Assembly (NCBI RefSeq): GCF_003385185.1
Contig: NZ_PQHZ01000024.1
Location: 1-64,000 of the forward strand
Direction: 5' to 3'
Length of the DNA stretch: 64,000 bases
Source: Amycolatopsis palatopharyngis
Lineage (GTDB): Bacteria; Actinomycetota; Actinomycetes; Mycobacteriales; Pseudonocardiaceae
Made by a program: the position numbers and the translations under genes. The notes under the pieces are model-generated. The model saw only the letters and a list, made by a program, of their open reading frames with translations, ran no database searches and was not told the origin of the DNA. Numbering within the stretch: position 1 is the first letter of the stretch; every line of letters starts with the position of its first letter. Positions 51,155 to 59,899 of this stretch are shown in pieces.

Positions 51155-54136
51155 TCAGGCCAGGAGTTCGAGGGTGGACCCGGCCCGGGCCTTGCGGACA
51201 CGCAACCGGGTCGGGATCCGCTGCCGGAGTTCCTCGACGTGGGAGACCAGGCCGACGACACGGCCACCCGCCCGCAGCTCGTCCAGCACGTCCATCACGA
51301 TGTCGAGCGTCTCGGCGTCGAGGGTGCCGAACCCCTCGTCGACGAACAGCGTGTCCAGCAGTGCTCCACCGGTCTCCGCCGCGACGACGTCAGCGAGGCC
51401 GAGCGCCAGCGCCAGTGACGCCAGGAAGCTCTCGCCGCCGGAGAGCGTCTTGGCCGGGCGCACCGACCCGGAGTAGTCGTCGAGGACGTCGAGCCCGAGA
51501 CCACCCCTGGTGCCCCGCGAGCCCGCGGCGTCGGAGTGGACGAACGAGTAACGGCCCTGGCTCATCGTCCTGAGCCGGGCGGTCGCCGCCACGGCGACCT
51601 CCTCGAGCCGGGCGGCCAGCACGTACGAACGCAATGACATCTTTCGGCTGTTCTGGCCCCTGCCGTTGACCACGTCGGTCAGGGCGTCCAGTTCCGCGTA
51701 CTCCGCCTCGGCGGGCCCGAGTTCGGCATCCACGACGGCGTAATGCCCCGCCAACTCGGCCACGTTCCGTTCCCGATAGGCAGCCGCCCGGTGTGCCGAT
51801 ACCGCGGATTCCGCCTCGGCCCGCGCCCGGTTGACCTCCGCGATCGCCGCATCGAGGTCGACCTCGGTGTCCGGCGAGATCGAAGCCAGTTCCGGTTCGG
51901 CCAGCACAGCCCGCGCCGCGGCCTCGGCAGTACGCGCCTCGGTGAGCCTGCGCTCCAGCTCCGTCCGCACGGAGTTCGGCCGCGCGGCCTCCCGCGCCGA
52001 CTCCACCGAGTCGAACTCGGCCGACACCAGGGCCTCCCGAAGAGCCGCGCGCTGTTCCGCCAACCGGTCCTCGACACCGATCCGAGCCGACCTCGCCTCA
52101 GCCAGCGCCTCGAGCGCCTCCAGCACGGACACGAGGTGTGCGCGCCGGGCGGCGACGTCCTGGTGTTCGCCCCTGGCCTCGGTGAGCCTGCGCCGCCGCT
52201 CCTCGATCTGCGCGGCCAGCGAAGTGCGCTCGGCGTGCGCCGCCGCTGCCCGCTGCTCGGCCTCCGCCCTCCGGGTGTGCAACTCCTCGGCCTCGGCCTC
52301 GGCAGCTGCCACCGCCCGCTCCAGCTGTGGCTTGCGCTCTGCCGTCTCTGCCAGGCCCGCGATCTCGGCCCGGACCTCCGCGAGCAGGCGGTCGAGTTCC
52401 TCGGCCGTGCGCCCCGCGAGCCGTTCCCGCACGGCTGCCAGCGCGGCGTCGGCCTCGTGCCGGAGCGCGACCGCCTGCTGCCTGCGGCGGTCCGCGGACT
52501 GTTCCGATTCGGTGGCCGCACGCTCGTCCTGCTCACCAACGGAGTCAGCCACCGGTTCCGCCGGGACCGGGTGCTCGGCAGAGCCGCACACCGGGCACGG
52601 CGACCCACTGTCCAGTCGCGCGGCGAGTTCCGCGGCCATCCCGTTGAGCCTGCGCTCGCGCAGGTCGAGCAGCTGTTGCCGGATGCGCTGATGCTCGTCG
52701 ACGGCTGCCCGCTCGCCCTCGGCCGCCCGCTCCAGCTCGCCGATGAGGCCGGGCAGCCGGTTCGCCTCCACCAGCAACGCGGCCAATTCCCGCTCCCTCG
52801 GCCGGAGACCGCCGAGAGCCACCTCCGCCTCGGCTGCGGAGTCCCGATCGGCGCGCAGCCGGCGTATCCGCTCCGGCAGCGCGTCGCGTTCCGCCGCGAG
52901 CGCCGACGCTCGGGCGGTGGCCTCCTCGGCCGTGGTGGCCAGCTCGGCCACGCGCAACTCGTCACGGTCCTGTTGCTCCGCCTCTGCGACGAGGCCGGCC
53001 AGCGCTCCGGCTTCCTCACGCAGCACGCCAGCCCTGGCACGCAGGGCGGGCACACCAGTCGTCGTGAGTTCGAGATCGTCGGGATCGCCCGCCCTTGCCG
53101 TCGCCCTGACCAGCTCGAGCCGGTCCGCTTCCGAGGCCAGAGCGTGGCGGAGCCGCTCCGCGAGCCGGTCGGTCTCGGTGGCCACGTCCGTCACCGTCCC
53201 GGCACGGCGCGCGGCGGCCAGTTCGCTTTCCCACCTGGCTCGGTCGTCGGCCTGCTCGGCCACCTCGGCAAGGCGTGCGTGTGCCGAACGCACGCGGCGG
53301 ACCCGCTCGGCCAGAGTGCGGCGTTCCTGCAGGTCCCGATCCGCACGTTCCCGGGACTCGTTGGCCACCAGCTCGGCCTTCTCCGCCTCGGCGAGGGCTC
53401 CGCTGACCCGCGACCGCAGCTCGGTCAACCACTCCTGCCCCGGTTCCTCGGGGGGCTCCTCTCCCGCCGCCTGCGCCAGGCGTGCGGCCAGCTCCCGAAC
53501 CCCCTGCCTGGCCGTCTCGACCTCCCTGCCCCTGCGCACCCGGAGGTCGCGGAACCAGCGCTCGACTTCGCCGAAACGCCGGGTGCCGAAAAGCCGCTCC
53601 AGCAGCTGTTCCCGCTCGGCCGTGTCGGCTCGGAGGAAGCGGGCGAACTCACCCTGTGGCAACAGCACGACCTGGAAGAACTGCTCCGCGCTCATGCCGA
53701 GCAGTCGCTGCACGGTCCGGGCGACCTCGTCGATCCTGGTCAGCCCGTCCGGCGGCTGGCCCTGCGGTGGCGGCCCGATCCAGGTCAACGATGCCTTCGC
53801 CTGCTGGGTGGTGGTGCCATCGCCCCTGCGCTTCGGGCGTTGATACTCGGGGCTGCGCACGAGCCGCAGCCGCTGTCCCTGGACAGTGAGCTCGAGCACG
53901 ACCTCGGTGACCGCATCAGCGCCCGCGAGATCGCAGCGCAGGCGCTTCACCTGCCCGCGAGCCCCCGGTACGGCTCCGAACAGCGCGAACGCGATCGCGT
54001 CGAGCAGGGTGGTCTTCCCAGCGCCGGTGTCGCCGTGCAGCAGGAAGAGACCGTCGGCTCCCAGCGCGTCGAAATCGACGGTCTCGCGCCGCACGTACGG
54101 ACCGAAGGCCTCGACCTCAAGACTGTGCAGTCTCAT
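51155..54136 (-). CDS. sbcC: Exonuclease SbcC (Rad50-like ATPase)
   Basis: 993-residue SMC-like subunit of the SbcCD nuclease that cleaves hairpins and DNA ends. N-terminal Walker A GDTGAGKTTLL, long Glu/Arg/Ala-rich coiled coils, the zinc hook CPVCG near residue 515, and the C-terminal signature LSGGESFLASLALALGLADVV with Walker B DTLFVDEGFGTLD are all present. The true start is taken at MRLHSLEVEAFGPYVR, whose ATG overlaps the mini-gene stop (ATATGAGA). Two mini-gene cassettes separate it from sbcD. Confidence 0.96.
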   Translation of the reverse strand: MRLHSLEVEAFGPYVRRETVDFDALGADGLFLLHGDTGAGKTTLLDAIAFALFGAVPGARGQVKRLRCDLAGADAVTEVVLELTVQGQRLRLVRSPEYQRPKRRGDGTTTQQAKASLTWIGPPPQGQPPDGLTRIDEVARTVQRLLGMSAEQFFQVVLLPQGEFARFLRADTAEREQLLERLFGTRRFGEVERWFRDLRVRRGREVETARQGVRELAARLAQAAGEEPPEEPGQEWLTELRSRVSGALAEAEKAELVANESRERADRDLQERRTLAERVRRVRSAHARLAEVAEQADDRARWESELAAARRAGTVTDVATETDRLAERLRHALASEADRLELVRATARAGDPDDLELTTTGVPALRARAGVLREEAGALAGLVAEAEQQDRDELRVAELATTAEEATARASALAAERDALPERIRRLRADRDSAAEAEVALGGLRPRERELAALLVEANRLPGLIGELERAAEGERAAVDEHQRIRQQLLDLRERRLNGMAAELAARLDSGSPCPVCGSAEHPVPAEPVADSVGEQDERAATESEQSADRRRQQAVALRHEADAALAAVRERLAGRTAEELDRLLAEVRAEIAGLAETAERKPQLERAVAAAEAEAEELHTRRAEAEQRAAAAHAERTSLAAQIEERRRRLTEARGEHQDVAARRAHLVSVLEALEALAEARSARIGVEDRLAEQRAALREALVSAEFDSVESAREAARPNSVRTELERRLTEARTAEAAARAVLAEPELASISPDTEVDLDAAIAEVNRARAEAESAVSAHRAAAYRERNVAELAGHYAVVDAELGPAEAEYAELDALTDVVNGRGQNSRKMSLRSYVLAARLEEVAVAATARLRTMSQGRYSFVHSDAAGSRGTRGGLGLDVLDDYSGSVRPAKTLSGGESFLASLALALGLADVVAAETGGALLDTLFVDEGFGTLDAETLDIVMDVLDELRAGGRVVGLVSHVEELRQRIPTRLRVRKARAGSTLELLA

Positions 54137-54213
54137 ATCTCCTGCCTCACTCGCCGACAGGCTGCACATCGCTCAGTGCCGTCCCCAACTCGCACCCGGC
54201 GCCAGTCGCTCAT
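54133..54213 (-). CDS. Mini-gene cassette copy C (adjacent to sbcC)
   Basis: 26 codons, MSDWRRVRVGDGTERCAACR then RVRQEI. Stop overlaps the sbcC ATG, and start overlaps the stop of copy D. Compared with copy D only two bases differ (GTT/GTC, TGT/TGC), both synonymous. AGGCAGGAG near its end serves as SD of sbcC. Confidence 0.75.
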   Translation of the reverse strand: MSDWRRVRVGDGTERCAACRRVRQEI

Positions 54214-54290
54214 ATCTCCTGCCTCACTCGCCGGCAGGCTGCACATCGCTCAGTGCCGTCCCCGACTCGCACCCGGCGCCAGTCGCTCAT
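54210..54290 (-). CDS. Mini-gene cassette copy D (adjacent to sbcD)
   Basis: Same 26-residue peptide as copy C. Its ATG overlaps the sbcD stop (ATATGAGC), and the stop overlaps the ATG of copy C, so unit length is 77 bp. The sbcD tail itself (GAGGCAGGAGATATGA) equals the cassette tail, supplying an identical SD-start junction. This suggests tandem amplification at this junction. Confidence 0.75.
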   Translation of the reverse strand: MSDWRRVRVGDGTERCAACRRVRQEI

Positions 54291-55444
54291 ATCTCCTGCC
54301 TCGCGTCGGCCTTGCCCGCGGACTCCAGTGCCAGTGCGAGCATCGCGAACTCGCCTTCGGTGGGCGCCGACCCCCTGCAGTCGTCCAGGAACCGCTCGGC
54401 GATCTCGGCATCGCTGCGGCCCCTGACCGCCTCCGCGTATCGCAACTCGGCGCCGGAACCGCCCTCCGGTTGCCAGTCGAGCCGCACCGCGTACGGGAAG
54501 CGCTCGCGCAGCTTGCGCATGGCGTCGACCGGACGCACGCGGTCGACCAGCGTCACCGACAGATAGCAGTCGACGAGATCCGCGAACCGCTCGCCGCAGA
54601 GGAGGTCCTCGAGGTAGCCCTCCGCGGTCGCCAGTCGGCGGGGCACCGGAAGCTCCACCCGTGTGACGTCCGAGAGCCCGTCCGCGTCGAGATCGACCAA
54701 CCAGGCGGACTTGCGCTGGGTGGCCTCGGAGAAGGAGTACGCGAGCGGGCTGCCCGAGTACCGCAGGTGCGGGGCCAGTGTTTGCGGGCCGTGGAGGTGG
54801 CCGAGCGCCACGTAATCCACCCCGTCGAAGACCGTGCCGGGCACCTGTTCGACGCCGCCGACGGCGATAGTGCGTTCGGAGTCACTTCCGGCACCACCGG
54901 TGACGAAGGCGTGCGCGAGCACCACGGAACGCGTTCCGGCCGGTTGCTCAGCCAGATCGGCGCGGATCCGGCGCATCGCCTCGGTGAGTACGCCGGTGTG
55001 CCCTCTCGCCTCGGGGACGCCGAGGGCGTGCCGAGCCGGATCCGGCTCGAGGTAAGGGATCCCGTAGAGGGCCACCGGGCCGTGTTCGTCCTCCAACAGC
55101 GCCGGTTCCCTTAGCCCGTCGATCGTCGTGCGCAGGTGCAGTCCACCCGCGGCGGCGAATTCGGCGAACGCGCCGAGCCGGGCGGCGGAATCGTGGTTTC
55201 CCGAGGTCAGCACAAGTTGTGCCCCCGCGTCCCTGAGCCGGGACAGCGCGGCGGTCGCGACGCGGACGGCCTCGGCAGAGGGCACCGCGCGGTCGTAGAT
55301 GTCACCTGCGACGGCCACCACGTCGACGCGCTGCGCCGTAACGACCTCCGCGAGGTGCGCGAGCACCGCGTCCTGCTCGGCGAGCAGGTCCGCGCCGTGG
55401 AACGTCCGTCCCACGTGCCAGTCGGAGGTGTGCAGAATTCTCAC
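54287..55444 (-). CDS. sbcD: Exonuclease SbcD (Mre11-like)
   Basis: 385-residue metallophosphoesterase nuclease. Conserved motifs HTSDWHVGRTFHG, VAGDIYDRAVPS, LTSGNHDSA, LAHAFVTGG and YVALGHLHGPQTL are present. GTG at 55444 is preferred (HTSDWHVG follows at residue 5). It forms the SbcCD complex with the downstream sbcC through two interposed mini-genes. A LexA box lies 59 bp upstream. Confidence 0.96.
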   Translation of the reverse strand: MRILHTSDWHVGRTFHGADLLAEQDAVLAHLAEVVTAQRVDVVAVAGDIYDRAVPSAEAVRVATAALSRLRDAGAQLVLTSGNHDSAARLGAFAEFAAAGGLHLRTTIDGLREPALLEDEHGPVALYGIPYLEPDPARHALGVPEARGHTGVLTEAMRRIRADLAEQPAGTRSVVLAHAFVTGGAGSDSERTIAVGGVEQVPGTVFDGVDYVALGHLHGPQTLAPHLRYSGSPLAYSFSEATQRKSAWLVDLDADGLSDVTRVELPVPRRLATAEGYLEDLLCGERFADLVDCYLSVTLVDRVRPVDAMRKLRERFPYAVRLDWQPEGGSGAELRYAEAVRGRSDAEIAERFLDDCRGSAPTEGEFAMLALALESAGKADARQEI

Positions 55445-55502
55445 GTGCCCCAAGTTAAGGGGCAGCGCCGACGAAACGGCGCAGACACCCCGACAGATTA
55501 GC

Positions 55503-55518
55503 TCGAACGTGTGTTCGA
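55503..55518. promoter_or_regulatory. LexA (SOS) box
   Basis: TCGAAC-GTGT-GTTCGA, a perfect 6-bp inverted repeat of the actinobacterial LexA type TCGAAC-N4-GTTCGA, in the divergent region of sbcD (59 bp before its GTG) and rmuC (109 bp before its GTG). Predicts damage-inducible expression of sbcDC and possibly rmuC. Confidence 0.85.
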
Positions 55519-55626
55519 GATCATGGATCTGGGTTTTCTGTCGGTGCCGTCGGCCATGATGCGCGGAGGCGATCGACCACGAGCCGGATCAGGCCACGAT
55601 CAGCACGAGCAGAAGGGAGCGCACTG

Positions 55627-56544
55627 GTGGGTTCGACGGTGCTCAGCACGGCAGCGGTGGTGGTGGCGTTGCTGCTGGCGGCCGCGGTCTTCCTGTTGTG
55701 GCGGTTGTACACCGACAGCGTGCGACGGGCCGATGCCGCGGCGAGGCAGGTCGACCTCGAGCGCTCCAGGGTGGATGAGCAGCAGGCCGCGTTGCGCCGG
55801 TACGAGGTGGCGTTCGCCTCGATCAGCGGCCGGGGCGAACTCGGCGAACAGGTACTCGTGGAGACGGCTCGAGCACTGGGACTGCGGGAGGGCCTGCACT
55901 TCACGGTGCAGACCGACCTGGCCGGTGGCGGTGCGGCCAAGCCCGACATGGTGCTGCGGGTGGGCGGCGATCGCAGCGTTCCGGTCGACGCCAAGGCGAG
56001 CATGGCCTGCTGGGCCGAGGCTGTGGAGACCGACGACGCGGCAGAACGGCTGGACGCGCTCCGGGTACACGTACGGAACCTGCGCTCGCGGGCGACCGAG
56101 TTGGCGGCCAAGGGATACCAGCGCTGGGCCGACGCGATCTACGGCACGATCATGTTCGTCCCTTCGGACGCGGCGGTGGTCGCGGCATTGGACACCGACC
56201 CGGAACTCCTGCGGTGGATGCTCGATCGCCGGGTGTTCCTGTGCGGCCCCACCGGTTTCGCGGTGATCGCATCGGGCGCGTTGTTCGCGGCGAGTGAGCG
56301 CGCACTCGTCGAGGACGTGGAGAACGTGCGCAACCGCGCCGCGTCCGCGCACCGGGCAGCCGGTAACGCGGTGGACGCCCTCAACCTGTCCACCACACAC
56401 CTGCAGCGGTTCCTGTCCGCTCGGCGCAGGGAACTGGACGCGCTGGAGAGCTTCCGCGCCTCTGTCGCCCCGCTGACGGAGGCGTCGGGCAGTCCGTCCG
56501 CACTCACCACCATCAGGAAGGGAGACGAGATAGCCGCCAGCTGA
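55627..56544 (+). CDS. rmuC: DNA recombination protein RmuC family
   Basis: 305-residue membrane-anchored nuclease-like protein. An N-terminal TM helix (LSTAAVVVALLLAAAVFLLW) and a short coiled coil are followed by the RmuC domain (SGRGELGEQVLVETARALGLREG; the PVDAKASM motif with the restriction-endonuclease-like Asp/Lys; DAIYGTIMFVPSDAAVVAAL). Relatives limit rearrangements between repeats. GTG start after AGAAGGGAG. LexA box nearby. Confidence 0.92.
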   Translation: MGSTVLSTAAVVVALLLAAAVFLLWRLYTDSVRRADAAARQVDLERSRVDEQQAALRRYEVAFASISGRGELGEQVLVETARALGLREGLHFTVQTDLAGGGAAKPDMVLRVGGDRSVPVDAKASMACWAEAVETDDAAERLDALRVHVRNLRSRATELAAKGYQRWADAIYGTIMFVPSDAAVVAALDTDPELLRWMLDRRVFLCGPTGFAVIASGALFAASERALVEDVENVRNRAASAHRAAGNAVDALNLSTTHLQRFLSARRRELDALESFRASVAPLTEASGSPSALTTIRKGDEIAAS

Positions 56545-56828
56545 CGCTCCGGGAGCGAGTTTTTCCAGGTCAACGCCAGAACTGGCCGAGTGCCCGTTGC
56601 ACGCTTCCGGGTGCGAAATCGGACAGCTTGCGGAGTGGCACCCGCACACGGGTCCGAACCGGATACGGTGACGCCTATGTGCACGTCCGCTTGCCCCAGC
56701 AGATCAGGTCCGAGAACCGGCCGAGAGTTCCCGTCGACCGGGCCTCGTCCACATGGTTCTCGTGGGGTCAGCGCGACCACCGCACGAGTTCCAGCGGGTT
56801 GGTGTCCGTCCGGCTCCGGCGAGATGTC
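56545..56828. other. Intergenic region rmuC to DUF6542 gene
   Basis: 284 bp. An open frame upstream of 56829 continues but its codons are not gene-like. No RNA or hairpin recognised. Likely promoter for the downstream gene. Confidence 0.4.
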
Positions 56829-57827
56829 GTGACCGACGTTCGCAACAGGCCGGACGACAAGGAAGCCGACGACACCGAGGTGCCGTGGGACGAGCTGCCC
56901 ATCTACGGCGACAGGCGCGGCCTGCCCTGGTGGGGAGCCGTACTGCTGGCGTTCGGTCTCGCCATTCTCGGCGCGGGGATGAACCTGCAGATGCAGGACA
57001 CGCTGGGCATCCTGTTCCAGGGCTGCTACTTCGTCGGCTCGGTGGTCGCCGTCGCCGCGGTCCGCAGGCGCAACCTGTTCGGGCCGATGGTGCAGCCACC
57101 GCTCGTCCTCGGATTCACCGTCCCCGCCGTGGTACTTCTCGGATCTGGTCTGCCGGAGAACAGCGACACCCTGGCCAAGGCGCTGGCGATCGGTACGCCG
57201 TTGATCAACGGCTTTCCGACCATGGCGATCACGACCGGGGTGACACTGGCCATCGGCATCTTCCGCCTCTACCGGGAGCGAGACCCGGACGCCCCGGTGA
57301 AGGTGCGTTCGAGTGGGAAACGCGCGAGCAAACCGGAACCCAAGGCCGCGAAGGGGCCGAGAGAGCCGAAGCCGCGAGCGGAAGCGGCAGGCAGGGCCGC
57401 CGGCGCGGCAGCCGGAAAACCGGCCAAGACCTCGAAAGAACCTCCACGCAAAGGCGGGCGCACCCCAGCGGACAGCCGTCCGGACGCGCCGAAACGCGGC
57501 GAGGTCAGGGGACGCCCGGGCGCCGGGGAACCCGCGCGCCGGCCTCGCCAGGAGGACCAGTCACGACGCGGTGGCCCCACGGAGCGGGACCCAGGCGCCC
57601 GCGGCCCGCGCCAGCCGCGTCAACCCAGCGGCGAGCGGCGGCCACGAGGCGAAGGCACCCCTGACTCTCCGGGTGCGGGCCGGCCACGCAGGACCCCACC
57701 CCCGCCACGAGGTGACGTTCCGAGGGGCGGGCGCCCGGACGCGCCACGACGTGGTCCCGCGCCAGGTGGGCGTCCAGCCAGAAAAAGGCCGTGGAACGAC
57801 GAGCCACCACCAAGGTCCACCCGATAA
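56829..57827 (+). CDS. DUF6542-type membrane protein with long basic tail
   Basis: 332-residue protein equivalent by position to Rv1111c. The N-terminus VPWDELPIYGDRRGLPWWGAVLLAFGLAILGAGMNLQ opens a module of about 150 residues with four helices (LGILFQGCYFVGSVVAVAAV, VLGFTVPAVVLLG, TMAITTGVTLAIGIF). The C-terminal about 190 residues are disordered, rich in Pro, Arg and Gly (RRPRQEDQSRRGGPTERD). GTG at 56829 is chosen as the start of similarity. Function unknown. Confidence 0.85.
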   Translation: MTDVRNRPDDKEADDTEVPWDELPIYGDRRGLPWWGAVLLAFGLAILGAGMNLQMQDTLGILFQGCYFVGSVVAVAAVRRRNLFGPMVQPPLVLGFTVPAVVLLGSGLPENSDTLAKALAIGTPLINGFPTMAITTGVTLAIGIFRLYRERDPDAPVKVRSSGKRASKPEPKAAKGPREPKPRAEAAGRAAGAAAGKPAKTSKEPPRKGGRTPADSRPDAPKRGEVRGRPGAGEPARRPRQEDQSRRGGPTERDPGARGPRQPRQPSGERRPRGEGTPDSPGAGRPRRTPPPPRGDVPRGGRPDAPRRGPAPGGRPARKRPWNDEPPPRSTR

Positions 57828-57866
57828 CCCAAAGCCGTCACCCGGCGAAGGCCGGTGCGGAACATG

Positions 57867-57948
57867 TCCCCAATGTGGCATTCGGGAACCTGAAGTTCCC
57901 CAATGTGGCATTCGGGAACTTCAACGTCCCCAATGTGGCATTGGGGAC
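57867..57948. repeat. Three tandem 30-bp repeats (imperfect palindromes)
   Basis: Units start at 57867, 57897 and 57927, exactly 30 bp apart, each TCCCCAATG-TGG-CATT(C/G)GGGA. The third is a perfect 9-bp hairpin; the first two carry one mismatch. Located between convergent genes (DUF6542 and ispH), so a termination role for both is possible. Confidence 0.95.
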
Positions 57949-57959
57949 ATCCGCGGGGC

Positions 57960-58997
57960 TCAGCGGACGCTGCTGCGGGCACCGCCCTCGGCCGTGCGGA
58001 GTTCCCTCGGCAGGGCGAAGGCGATCTTCTCGTTGGCGGTGGTGACCTCCTCGACGTCGGCCCAGCCGCGTTCGGCGAGCCACTCGAGCAGTTCCATCAC
58101 CAGGATGTCGGGGACCGAAGCACCGCTGGTGACGCCGACCGTTTGCACTCCGTCCAACCACTTCTCGTCGACCTCGCGGGCGAAGTCGATCAGGTGCGCG
58201 TCCCGCGCTCCCGCCTTCAACGCCACCTCGACAAGGCGTTTGGAGTTCGAGGAGTTGGTCGAGCCGACGACAAGCACCAGATCACACTCTGCCGCCATCG
58301 CCTTGACCGCGACCTGGCGGTTGGTGGTCGCATAACAAATGTCGTCACTCGGCGGATCGGAGATCTGCGGGAACCGTTCCTTCAGCTGGTCCACCCGCTC
58401 CATCGTCTCGTCGACGCTCAGTGTCGTCTGTGACAGCCAGATGACCTTCGACGGATCGCGGACGTCGACCTTGCCCACGTCCTCGGCCGTGTCCACCAGT
58501 TGCACGCGGTCGGGGGCCTCTCCGGCCGTACCCTCGACCTCCTCGTGGCCCTCGTGGCCGATCAACAGGATGTCGTAGTCGTCCTTGGCGAACCGGGTGA
58601 CCTCCTTGTGCACCTTCGTCACCAGGGGGCAGGTCGCGTCGATGGTGCGCAGGTTGCGCTGCTCGGCCTCGGTGTGCACAGCCGGGGAGACACCATGCGC
58701 GGAGAAGACGACAAGCGCGCCCTCCGGCACCTCGTCGGTTTCCTCGACGAAGATCACCCCGCGCTCCCGCAACGTGTCCACGACATGCCGGTTGTGCACG
58801 ATCTCCTTGCGCACGTACACCGGCGGGCCGTACAGCTCCAGTGCCTTTTCGACCGCGATCACGGCACGATCCACGCCCGCGCAGTAGCCGCGTGGCTTCG
58901 CCAGCAGCACGCGCTTTCCCTCCGCCGCTGATCCGTCCGGGCTCCCACCGATCGACACGTCGGTGGCCGGCTCGATTCCGGGGCTCGCTGCACTCAT
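57960..58997 (-). CDS. ispH: 4-hydroxy-3-methylbut-2-enyl diphosphate reductase
   Basis: 345-residue iron-sulfur enzyme, last step of the MEP isoprenoid pathway, giving IPP and DMAPP. The three cluster cysteines lie in [18 protein letters not shown] and [19 protein letters not shown] and [10 protein letters not shown] are also typical. ATG at 58995-58997 begins [10 protein letters not shown]; the frame opens earlier without SD. Same neighbour order as Rv1110. Confidence 0.96.
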   Translation of the reverse strand: MSAASPGIEPATDVSIGGSPDGSAAEGKRVLLAKPRGYCAGVDRAVIAVEKALELYGPPVYVRKEIVHNRHVVDTLRERGVIFVEETDEVPEGALVVFSAHGVSPAVHTEAEQRNLRTIDATCPLVTKVHKEVTRFAKDDYDILLIGHEGHEEVEGTAGEAPDRVQLVDTAEDVGKVDVRDPSKVIWLSQTTLSVDETMERVDQLKERFPQISDPPSDDICYATTNRQVAVKAMAAECDLVLVVGSTNSSNSKRLVEVALKAGARDAHLIDFAREVDEKWLDGVQTVGVTSGASVPDILVMELLEWLAERGWADVEEVTTANEKIAFALPRELRTAEGGARSSVR

Positions 58998-59137
58998 ACC
59001 GTCCAGGGTACGGGCCGAGTCGAGACGCGAGCCTCGTGTACGCAGCCCGTTATGGCGGTTGTGCGGCGGGTCACCATCCGCCGCCACCTCGCCTCATCGG
59101 TTGGGCAGGATGGGGTATGTACGGCAGGCTAGGGGCC

Positions 59138-59899
59138 ATGAAGTCACTCCCGTTCCCGCTTCGGGTCGCCGCGGGCCTCGCCGTCACCACCGCAGAACGG
59201 GTTCGCGAGCTGCCGAAGCATGTCGCCGGGTTCCCCGTGACGGTCGCGAGCCAGGTACTACAGGCGTCGATGCGGGTGCAACAGCACATCACCGAACTGG
59301 CCATCAAGGGCGACGACGCACTCTCCGTTCTGCGCCCTGTCGAGGAGACACCCAGCTGGGCCACCTTCGACGAGGAACTGGACGACCTGACGCCACCCCC
59401 GGCGGCGCCGGACGTGCAGAACGTCACTCCGCTCGGCCGCCCACCGGTGGGGGTGAGTCCCGTTGACGGCACCACGGAGAACAACGGGCATCGACCCACC
59501 GGCGCGGCCGAACTCGATGCCGAGCGACTGGGTTCCGAGCAGGACGAGGACCCGTGGGCCCGGGAGGAACGCGCACTGGCGCAGGAGCACACCGACGGCG
59601 ATTTCGACAGCGCCCCGGCCGAGCCGCAGGAGGCAGAGCCACAACAGCCAGAGCCGCAGGCCGCGAGTTCCGGCGGTCCCGCGGGGCTGAACAACTACGA
59701 CGAGCTGACCCTGCCCCAGGTCAGGGCCCGGTTGCGCCATCTGAGCCTGGCGCAGCTCGAGGAGTTGCTGGCCTATGAGCGCGCGCACGCCGACCGCCCC
59801 TCGTTCGTCGGGATGCTGGCACGGCGGATCGGCAACGTTCGCGGCAAGGACAGCAGCGGCGAGGGCGGCACCGGAGCCGAGGGCTCGACGCAGCGGTGA
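59138..59899 (+). CDS. Lipid droplet-associated protein (Rv1109c-like)
   Basis: 253-residue protein with a conserved amphipathic N-terminus ([61 protein letters not shown]). The middle is acidic and disordered with Pro/Gln/Glu. The C-terminal helix ([40 protein letters not shown]) is also conserved. Homologs in mycobacteria and rhodococci coat lipid droplets. ATG start. Its stop overlaps the xseA start (GTGA). Confidence 0.85.
   Translation: MKSLPFPLRVAAGLAVTTAERVRELPKHVAGFPVTVASQVLQASMRVQQHITELAIKGDDALSVLRPVEETPSWATFDEELDDLTPPPAAPDVQNVTPLGRPPVGVSPVDGTTENNGHRPTGAAELDAERLGSEQDEDPWAREERALAQEHTDGDFDSAPAEPQEAEPQQPEPQAASSGGPAGLNNYDELTLPQVRARLRHLSLAQLEELLAYERAHADRPSFVGMLARRIGNVRGKDSSGEGGTGAEGSTQR

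Noticed and set aside
51743-55114. Very long rightward open frame opposite sbcC/sbcD
   Set aside because: Antisense shadow typical of high-GC DNA. It opposes two clear genes with diagnostic motifs and its translation is low-complexity.
56628-56828. N-terminal extension of the DUF6542 protein
   Set aside because: Translation upstream of 56829 is unlike the family, and the GTG at 56829 fits the start of recognisable sequence.
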